NCBI RefSeq assembly: GCF_014281125.1
Contig: NZ_JACOEA010000004.1
Location: 124,001 to 188,000, forward strand
Source of the DNA: Lawsonibacter celer
GTDB taxonomy: Bacteria > Bacillota > Clostridia > Oscillospirales > Oscillospiraceae
DNA length: 64,000 bases
Direction of reading: 5' to 3'
The notes under the pieces are model-generated. The model worked only from the letters and a program-made list of their open reading frames with translations. It ran no database searches and was not told where the DNA came from. Positions within the stretch are counted from its first letter, which is position 1. Every line of letters starts with the position of its first letter. Of this stretch, positions 33,760 through 39,908 are shown piece by piece. The position numbers were made by a program, and so were the translations under genes.

Positions 33760-35934
33760 ATGCCGCTGACCGTGAACTCTGATGTGCGGGAGCTGCCGGG
33801 CGTGGGAGAGACGCGGGCGAAAGCCCTGGATAAGCTGGGGCTGCGCACGGTGGGGGATCTGCTGCGCTACCTTCCCCGGGGCTATGAGGACCGCCGCCCC
33901 AGCGCCTGCATCCGCACCGCTCCGGCGCAGCTGCCTGTGTGCGTCCGCGCCATGGTGGCCGAGTCCCCGCGCCTTTCCCGCATCCGACGGGGGCTGGAGC
34001 TGACCCGTGTGCGGGCGGTGGACCAGACCGGCGCCATGACCATCACCTTTTTCAATCAAAACTATGTGAAAAATGCCCTGCGTGCCGGGGAGGAATATGT
34101 GTTTTTCGGCCGGGTGGAAGGGCCGCCCGGGCGGCGGCAGATGACCAATCCGGAGTTTGAGCCGGCGGAAAGGGTGCGGTTTACCGGCCGGATCCTGCCG
34201 GTCTACCCCCTGACCAAGGGGATCTCCAACCACCTGCTTGCCAGCCTGACCCTTCAGTGCGTGGAGCGCTGCGCCGGGCAGATGACGGAGACGCTGCCCC
34301 CCGCTCTGCTGGCGCAGTACGGGCTGCCGCCCATGGAGGAGAGCCTGCGTTCCATCCATTTTCCCGCTGCTCCGGAGGACGCGGCCCGGGCCCGGCGGCG
34401 TTTTATTTTTGAAGAGCTTCTGCAGCTCTCCTGCGGCCTGGCTCTGCTGAAGGGACGGCGGGACCAGGCTGCGGGGCGGATCTTCCGGCGGCGGGACCCG
34501 GCTCCCTTCTTTGCGCTGCTGCCCTTTCCCCTTACTGGCGCCCAGCGCCGGGCGATGGAGGACATGGCCCGAGATATGGCCTCCGGCAGACCGATGAATC
34601 GCCTGGTGCAGGGGGATGTGGGCTCTGGCAAGACCATGCTGGCTGCCTACGGGGCGTGGCTGGCGGCCCAAAACGGCTGCCAGACGGCCCTGATGGCGCC
34701 TACCGAGCTGTTGGCTGAGCAGCATTTCCGCTCCCTGGCGCCCCTGCTCGCCCCGGCGGGAGTGCGTACCGCCCTGCTCACCGGGGCGGTGAAGGGCGCA
34801 CGGCGGAGGCAGGTGTGCCAGAGCCTGCGGGAGGGGGAGGTCGACCTGATGATCGGCACCCAGGCCCTGATTTCCGAAGGCGTGGAGTACGCCGCCCTGG
34901 GCCTGGTGATCACGGATGAGCAGCACCGCTTCGGGGTGGATCAGCGCTCGGCGCTGGCCGCCAAGGGGGCCCCCATGGGAGGGGCATCGGCGCCCCCCCA
35001 TGTGCTGGTCATGTCGGCCACCCCCATCCCCCGTACTCTGGCCCTCATCATCTATGGAGATCTGGACGTGTCCGTGCTGGACGAGCTGCCTCCCGGCCGC
35101 ACCCCGGTCAAAACCTATGTGATTGGGGAGGACAAGCGCCAGCGGATGTACGGCTTTGTCCGTAAACTGGTGGGGGAGGGACGGCAGGTGTATATGGTGT
35201 GTCCAAGCGTCGTCACAAGCTCCGAATCGCTGGAGTCTGCGCAGGCGCAGGGTCAGGTCCCCTCCGCTGTTCCTCCTTTCCCAGCGAAACCCGCTTCGCT
35301 GGGCTTTCTTGGGGCCAGTGAGAACGAATCCGATCTGAAAGCGGCTGTTGCCTACGCAAAAGAATTGGGAGAAAAGATCTTCCCCGACCTGCGGGTGGGA
35401 TTGGTCCACGGCAGGATGAAAGCCGGGGAAAAGGACGCGGCCATGGCGGCCTTTGCCGCCGGAGCGCTGGACATTCTGGTCTCCACCACGGTGATCGAGG
35501 TGGGGGTGGACGTGCCCAACGCGGCCTTGATGGTGGTGGAAAATGCCGAGCGCTTCGGCCTGAGCCAGCTCCACCAGCTCCGGGGCCGGGTGGGCCGGGG
35601 AAGGCACCAGTCCTACTGTGTGCTGGTCAGCTCCGCCGCGGGTCCGGACAGCCGGGAGCGGCTGAAGGTGCTGGCCTCCACCACGGACGGGTTCCGGATC
35701 TCGGAGGAGGACCTGCGTCTGCGGGGCCCCGGCGATTTCTTTGGGCAGCGGCAGCACGGCCTGCCGGACCTGCGCATCGCGGACCTGGCCTCCGACATGG
35801 CGGTGCTCACCCAGGCGCAGGATGCGGCGGCCCGGCTGCTGGAGGAGGATCCCCGCCTGGAGCGGCCGGAGCACCGGCGCCTGCTGGGACAGGTAAAGCG
35901 CATGTTTGCCGACCGCACGGGGAGCTTTAATTGA
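33760..35934 (+). CDS. recG: ATP-dependent DNA helicase RecG
   Basis: A 724-residue branch-migration helicase for stalled forks and Holliday junctions. Wedge/OB domain about 60-230 with helix-hairpin-helix-like LPGVGETRAKALDKLGL at the start. Helicase motifs: I GDVGSGKTMLA, Ia MAPTELLAEQH, II ITDEQHRFGV (DEQH box), III MSATPIPRTLAL, V-VI VSTTVIEVGVDVPNA and QLRGRVGRG. RecG tail DGFRISEEDLRLRGPGDFFG. Between YMVCPS and DLKAAVAYAKEL about 30-38 extra residues are present where relatives have about ten; they come from an in-frame palindromic insert. The start follows AAAGGAGGGCAGAAG. Confidence 0.95.
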   Translation: MPLTVNSDVRELPGVGETRAKALDKLGLRTVGDLLRYLPRGYEDRRPSACIRTAPAQLPVCVRAMVAESPRLSRIRRGLELTRVRAVDQTGAMTITFFNQNYVKNALRAGEEYVFFGRVEGPPGRRQMTNPEFEPAERVRFTGRILPVYPLTKGISNHLLASLTLQCVERCAGQMTETLPPALLAQYGLPPMEESLRSIHFPAAPEDAARARRRFIFEELLQLSCGLALLKGRRDQAAGRIFRRRDPAPFFALLPFPLTGAQRRAMEDMARDMASGRPMNRLVQGDVGSGKTMLAAYGAWLAAQNGCQTALMAPTELLAEQHFRSLAPLLAPAGVRTALLTGAVKGARRRQVCQSLREGEVDLMIGTQALISEGVEYAALGLVITDEQHRFGVDQRSALAAKGAPMGGASAPPHVLVMSATPIPRTLALIIYGDLDVSVLDELPPGRTPVKTYVIGEDKRQRMYGFVRKLVGEGRQVYMVCPSVVTSSESLESAQAQGQVPSAVPPFPAKPASLGFLGASENESDLKAAVAYAKELGEKIFPDLRVGLVHGRMKAGEKDAAMAAFAAGALDILVSTTVIEVGVDVPNAALMVVENAERFGLSQLHQLRGRVGRGRHQSYCVLVSSAAGPDSRERLKVLASTTDGFRISEEDLRLRGPGDFFGQRQHGLPDLRIADLASDMAVLTQAQDAAARLLEEDPRLERPEHRRLLGQVKRMFADRTGSFN
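35203..35334. repeat. In-frame palindromic insert in recG
   Basis: The segment contains CTGCGC-AG-GCGCAG (hairpin near 35237-35250) and a 9-bp stem CCCAGCGAA/TTCGCTGGG (35280-35288 / 35295-35303). It translates to a low-complexity Ser/Ala/Pro stretch absent from standard RecG. Its ends cannot be set exactly without a relative lacking it. Confidence 0.6.
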
Positions 35935-35978
35935 CTGCCGGCCTCTGCGCGCCGGAACAAGAGAAAACCTACGATGAC

Positions 35979-36023
35979 AACCTGGGGCGGCATGACATCC
36001 GTCATGCCGCCCCAGGTTTGTTT
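35979..36023. terminator. Intrinsic terminator after recG
   Basis: An 18-bp perfect stem (35979-35996 / 36001-36018), loop ATCC, followed by TGTTTG. Convergent position also serves the minus-strand gene. Confidence 0.85.
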
Positions 36024-36054
36024 GAGAACCCGACGACAGAGGGCGCTCCCGCGG

Positions 36055-36858
36055 TCAGTCAGGAATGGAGCCGTCCTCTGCGCTGTTTCGCACCGGTATC
36101 CGGTTGATCTGGCAAAAATAACGGTAGAACCGGGCCGCAGCCTCCCGCTCCTGCGGCATGTCCAGCAGTTCCAGCAGATCAAAAAGGATCCGCTCTGCGG
36201 TTTTGAGGGAAAAATATTGAAATGCCGTATTTCCCCAGCGCCGTTTCGCAGGGTCCTCTGTGAGATAGGGCCAGAAAGCTGGACGTTTTTCAGGCTTGAG
36301 GGCTATGCGATAGGCGGGATGGGCGGTGACCATTCCGCTGCGGCAGGCGTTCCCGAAGAAATCCTCCTCCACCATAAATGCGCCGATCACACGGCGCTCC
36401 TGCTCCTGGATACTGTGGCCGCAGCTGGTCAGCAGGCAGAGTGAGTTGGGCTTCAGCCGGTCCGGAATCCGTGGCGCTCCCTTTGAAAGCCCGCTGAGAT
36501 AGGTACCGGTGGAAACCGACCACACGGAAAACAGATCGCGTTCCTGAGCGCTGGGGATGTGGAACACGGCATGGGATTTCGGGGAAGGCTTTAGGCTGAG
36601 CAGGCGGCTTTTCCGTTCCTGCTCCTCCTGCCGTGCCAGCTGTTCGGCCGCTTTTTCAGCCCGCCGGGTCTCCAAAAGACCCTGGATCTGATCCTGCATC
36701 GTGCGGTTTCGCAGCGTCAGGAACTTGGAGAAGGCATCCGGATAAAGAAATTTTTTGTCTCCGGTGGAAAAACAGACGGTGAGGATATTCCTATCCCAGC
36801 CGGTTACAACGCCGGGGCCAAAGGTCTCGTGGCGAATCGCCTGTCCAATTAATTGCAT
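36055..36858 (-). CDS. Hypothetical protein with Tudor/SH3-like N-terminus
   Basis: 267 residues, soluble. Residues 1-50 (GQAIRHETFGPGVVTGWD, ILTVCFSTGDKKFLYPDAF) resemble the small beta-barrel found in CarD- or UvrD-C-like modules and in clostridial proteins of unknown role. Residues about 55-90 are a charged predicted helix (RRAEKAAEQLARQEEQERKS). The rest has SCGHSIQEQERRVIGAF and a Phe/Tyr-rich region. No catalytic motif recognised. Single gene, preceded by AAAGGAGCAG. Confidence 0.6.
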   Translation of the reverse strand: MQLIGQAIRHETFGPGVVTGWDRNILTVCFSTGDKKFLYPDAFSKFLTLRNRTMQDQIQGLLETRRAEKAAEQLARQEEQERKSRLLSLKPSPKSHAVFHIPSAQERDLFSVWSVSTGTYLSGLSKGAPRIPDRLKPNSLCLLTSCGHSIQEQERRVIGAFMVEEDFFGNACRSGMVTAHPAYRIALKPEKRPAFWPYLTEDPAKRRWGNTAFQYFSLKTAERILFDLLELLDMPQEREAAARFYRYFCQINRIPVRNSAEDGSIPD

Positions 36859-36958
36859 GTTCTGCTCCTTTCACAAATTGAGCGAAAGAGCCGCTTGTGC
36901 CCCGGGGATATGCGGCGGTCAGGGCTCTCTCCTGTCTTGCAATAAGCGCGCTAAGCGC

Positions 36959-37522
36959 TTATCCTCCGGTCAGTCCGGTAGCGCGCTTTTTGTCGTTGAT
37001 CCGAAGGACAATGCTGTCACCCTTCACCTGCAGCTCGACGCGTTCATCCCTAAACTCCGGGATGTCGTCCACAGTCAGGACCGTTCCGGCTGCCATTCCC
37101 TCCAAATCTACGGTGACGGTGTCAATCATGTCTGCAGGGAGAGAGGCGAAGGGCACCTCAAAGAGAAGCCGCTCCAAAACGCCGGACACGGTGTCGGTAT
37201 TTTTCAGGACGATGTGGGCGACGCTGTTGACCTTTTGATCCGGCTGAAGGGCCTGAAACTGGATATGATCGATTTTGCTGTCCGTGATCGCTCTGGTTTT
37301 TTCTTTGATTTGAACCGGAATCCGTTTGCCGTCCAGATCGAGCTGGACCTTGCTGCCCACCTGTTTTGTACGGAGCAGTTGCTCGGCGGCCTGCTGCCCC
37401 ATCTGGATGGAAAGGGAGCCTGAGAGCCCGCCGCCATACACACAGCACGGCACAATACCGGCACGGCGCAGCTGCTTGGCCTTTATCTGACGATTCCGAT
37501 TTTCCACTTTGACGATGTCCAT
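36959..37522 (-). CDS. rplY: Ribosomal protein L25 / general stress protein Ctc
   Basis: A 187-residue two-domain TL5/Ctc-type L25. The N-terminal 5S-rRNA-binding beta-barrel (RNRQIKAKQLRRAGIVPCCVYGG, then about 30-90) and the C-terminal TL5 domain (about 95-185: ADMIDTVTVDLEGMAAG, VLTVDDIP) are both present. Binds 5S rRNA in the large subunit. Preceded by GAGGAGG and by a leader with an intrinsic terminator (37598-37649), suggesting attenuation. A weak hairpin (ATAAGCGC/GCGCTTAT, 36942-36962) overlaps the stop codon. Confidence 0.9.
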   Translation of the reverse strand: MDIVKVENRNRQIKAKQLRRAGIVPCCVYGGGLSGSLSIQMGQQAAEQLLRTKQVGSKVQLDLDGKRIPVQIKEKTRAITDSKIDHIQFQALQPDQKVNSVAHIVLKNTDTVSGVLERLLFEVPFASLPADMIDTVTVDLEGMAAGTVLTVDDIPEFRDERVELQVKGDSIVLRINDKKRATGLTGG

Positions 37523-37584
37523 GGTGATCCTCCTCGATCCTATAAAATTTATATTCTATACCGCGCCATGCGCCATATAGCCCT

Positions 37585-37710
37585 AATAAAAAGAAAAAAG
37601 AAGGGCTTTCCATACAGCACCACTGGGTGCAATACCAAAAGCCCTTCTTAAAAAAGACGGTTCTTTTTATTGATTGTATCTAGTATATCACACGAAAACG
37701 GAAAAAGCAA
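37585..37710 (-). promoter_or_regulatory. rplY promoter and terminator-bearing leader (candidate attenuator)
   Basis: Minus strand: TTGCTT (37710-37705), 17 bp, TATACT (37687-37682) with an extended TG. About 25 nt downstream, AAGAAGGGCTTT pairs with AAAGCCCTTCTT (37649-37638 / 37609-37598) around an inner GCACC-CAGT-GGTGC hairpin, followed by TTTTTTCTTTTT. The gene starts 63 bp later. It could alternatively terminate the TetR gene upstream. Confidence 0.6.
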
Positions 37711-37824
37711 ATGTTCCGTATGGAATCAAAAACAGCCTATATGGCGGCAAAACGCAAACCAGTGAAAGCAATTTCCTGATTCCGGACGGGATAGTCCGGA
37801 AATATCTGCGGGAGACCACAGGGC

Positions 37825-38379
37825 TCAGGATGTATGACCGGCGTATTTTTCCGCCAGGCGGCGAAAGTCGCCGTCCAGCAGACGGCTGATCTGCCGTACC
37901 AGGTCGGCGGGCTCCTCCTTCATGCCGTTGGCCACCCAGCCGATCATCATGCCCGCAAGAGCGTACATATAGAAGTCGGACAGGAATTCCAGGTCCTCCG
38001 CGGAGAGGGAGAGCCCCTCGCTCTCATGGGCGAAGATCCGCGAGGTGATCTTATAGGCCATGGTATAGAAATGACAGTCCATGTGTTCGCGCCCGGTGGA
38101 GCGGAAGATATGATAGACGGCCACATGGTGCTCCCGGGTAAACAGAAAGGTATTGAGTACGGCCTCCTGCCAAGTGGTGCACTTGGCCAGCACGGCTTCC
38201 GACTCATGATCCAGGTACCAGCGGAGCAGATCATAGATGTCCTGAAAATGGTAATAAAAGGTCTGGCGATTGACCTGGCAGGACTCCACGATCTCCTTGA
38301 CGGTAATATCGTCCAGGGGCTTTCGGACCAGCAGTTTCCCAAGAGAAGCCGCCAAGGCCTGCTTGGTGCTTTGAGGCAT
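37825..38379 (-). CDS. TetR/AcrR-family regulator (DhaS-like C-terminus)
   Basis: 184 residues. N-terminal HTH about 5-50: TKQALAASLGKLLVRKPLDD, ITVKEIVESCQVNRQTFYYHF. The C-terminal helices (DIYDLLRWYLDHESEAVLAK; MMIGWVANGMKEEPADLV) resemble TetR_C_8, the group that includes DhaS, an activator of dihydroxyacetone kinase. Start at 38379 follows GAGGTGGAG. Divergent from the TSCPD gene with a 190-bp promoter region. Confidence 0.9.
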   Translation of the reverse strand: MPQSTKQALAASLGKLLVRKPLDDITVKEIVESCQVNRQTFYYHFQDIYDLLRWYLDHESEAVLAKCTTWQEAVLNTFLFTREHHVAVYHIFRSTGREHMDCHFYTMAYKITSRIFAHESEGLSLSAEDLEFLSDFYMYALAGMMIGWVANGMKEEPADLVRQISRLLDGDFRRLAEKYAGHTS

Positions 38380-38442
38380 ACTCCACCTCACCTCTCTCTG
38401 TCCAACTTATCATAGAACACAACTATGAATTCACACGCAAAT

Positions 38443-38540
38443 ATTATAGCACACCTGTTGGATGAATTGCAATCCCGACCGTGGGGGGCCGGTCAGGTGG
38501 GCGGAAAGCGGTTGAAAAAGGCGGTGGAATGGTATATAGT
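38443..38540. promoter_or_regulatory. Divergent promoters, tetR and TSCPD gene
   Basis: Leftward: TTGCAA (38472-38467), 18 bp, TATAAT (38448-38443). Rightward: TTGAAA (38512-38517), 17 bp, TATAGT (38535-38540). No clear TetR-type palindrome seen between them. Confidence 0.65.
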
Positions 38541-38571
38541 TTACTCCATGCGAAAAGGAGGAAAAGCAGGC

Positions 38572-38817
38572 ATGACCATTCGATACAGCCCGAAGGGCGT
38601 TTGCTCCAGGCAGATGACAATTGAGGTGGAGGGCGGTGTGATCCGCTCGGTGGAAATCGAGGGGGGCTGCAGCGGGAATCTGCAGGGGATCTCCCGTTTG
38701 ATTGAAGGCATGAAGGTGGAGGACGCGGTGGAGCGGATGGAGGGCATCCGATGCGGCTTCAAGGCGACCTCCTGCCCCGATCAATTGGCCCACGCCCTCA
38801 GGCAGGCGATGGCGTGA
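38572..38817 (+). CDS. TSCPD domain-containing protein (TIGR03905 family)
   Basis: An 81-residue protein named for its near-C-terminal TSCPDQLA motif (residues about 66-73). It also has GVCSRQMTIEVEGG and GCSGNLQGISRLIEGM, with three cysteines that may bind metal. Homologous to a C-terminal module of some ribonucleotide reductases; stand-alone role unknown. AAGGAGG 11 bp upstream fixes the start; an earlier in-frame ATG (38548) would translate the ribosome site. Followed after 22 bp by the FMN oxidase, likely the same message. Confidence 0.88.
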   Translation: MTIRYSPKGVCSRQMTIEVEGGVIRSVEIEGGCSGNLQGISRLIEGMKVEDAVERMEGIRCGFKATSCPDQLAHALRQAMA

Positions 38818-38839
38818 ACCGCACAGGAGGGAAAACGAT

Positions 38840-39868
38840 ATGACTTATCCGGAACTGTTGGAGCGGGCCCGCGCCTGCAGCGGCCCCTACTGTAAGGCCT
38901 GCCCGGTCTGCAACGGCGCGGCCTGCGGGAACACAATTCCCGGCCCCGGGGCCAAGGGCCTGGGCACCGGGGCCAAACGCAATTACCAGAAGTGGCAGGA
39001 GCTGTGCGTCAATATGGACACCATCTGTGAAAACCGGCCGGCGGACACGGCTGTGTCCCTCTTTGGACGGAACTTTGAGGCGCCCTTTTTTGCCGCCCCG
39101 GTAGGGGCCATGAAGCTGCACTATGGGGACAAGTATGACGACCTGGCCTACAATGGGATCCTGGTGCCCGCCTGTGCGGAAAACGGCATCGCGGCGTTTA
39201 CCGGGGACGGAACGGACCCCAAGGTGTTCCAGGCGGCCTGCGCGGCCATTCGCTCCAGCGGCGGGGCGGGTATCCCTACCGTGAAGCCGTGGGACCGGGA
39301 TACGCTGCTGGCCAAGCTGGAGCTGGCCAAAGCGGCGGGACCGGCAGCCATCGCCATGGACATTGATGCGGCGGGACTGCCCTTTCTGCAGGGGCGCACG
39401 CCGCCTGCGGGCAGCAAGAGCGTGGCCGAGCTGCGGGAGATTGTGCAGGCCGCGGGCCAGCCCCTGATCCTCAAGGGGATCATGACCGTGCGCGGCGCGG
39501 AGAAAGCGGCGGCGGCCGGCGCGGCGGCCATTGTGGTCTCCAACCACGGCGGGCGGGTGCTGGACCAGTGCCCGGCCACGGCGGAGGTGCTGCCCGCCAT
39601 TGCGGACGCGGTGGGGAGGGATATTACCGTCCTGGTGGACGGCGGCATCCGCTCCGGCCTGGATGTGTTCAAAGCCCTGGCCCTGGGGGCCAGGGGGGTG
39701 CTCATCGGCAGGCCGTTTGTCACCGCCGTCTACGGAGGCGGAGCGGAAGGAGTGGCGCTGTACACGGACAAGCTCAAGCGGGAGCTGGCGGATACCATGG
39801 CCATGTGTGGGGTACATACCATCTCGGAGATCAGCCGGGACTGCCTCTGGGGCGTTTCGGCCCGATAA
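38840..39868 (+). CDS. FMN-dependent alpha-hydroxy-acid oxidising protein
   Basis: A 342-residue TIM-barrel flavoenzyme of the lactate oxidase/glycolate oxidase family. The active-site His and Arg lie in VSNHGGRVLDQCPAT; the FMN phosphate site is VDGGIRSGLDVFKALALGA and IGRPF; the barrel lysine is in LILKGIMT. An N-terminal Cys cluster (CSGPYCKACPVCNGAACGN) is typical of the clostridial subgroup and may bind metal or a cluster. The substrate, a 2-hydroxy acid, is not determined by sequence. Preceded by AGGAGGG; ends at a strong terminator. Confidence 0.88.
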   Translation: MTYPELLERARACSGPYCKACPVCNGAACGNTIPGPGAKGLGTGAKRNYQKWQELCVNMDTICENRPADTAVSLFGRNFEAPFFAAPVGAMKLHYGDKYDDLAYNGILVPACAENGIAAFTGDGTDPKVFQAACAAIRSSGGAGIPTVKPWDRDTLLAKLELAKAAGPAAIAMDIDAAGLPFLQGRTPPAGSKSVAELREIVQAAGQPLILKGIMTVRGAEKAAAAGAAAIVVSNHGGRVLDQCPATAEVLPAIADAVGRDITVLVDGGIRSGLDVFKALALGARGVLIGRPFVTAVYGGGAEGVALYTDKLKRELADTMAMCGVHTISEISRDCLWGVSAR

Positions 39869-39872
39869 ATGG

Positions 39873-39908
39873 AACAACACCCGGAGCGTTCCGCTCCGGG
39901 TGTTGTTT
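39873..39908. terminator. Bidirectional intrinsic terminator
   Basis: A 16-bp stem (39873-39888 / 39892-39907), loop TTC, T run on both strands; sits between convergent genes. Confidence 0.9.

Noticed and set aside
33511..35874. 787-codon minus-strand frame opposite recG
   Set aside because: Antisense of all RecG motifs; no independent support.
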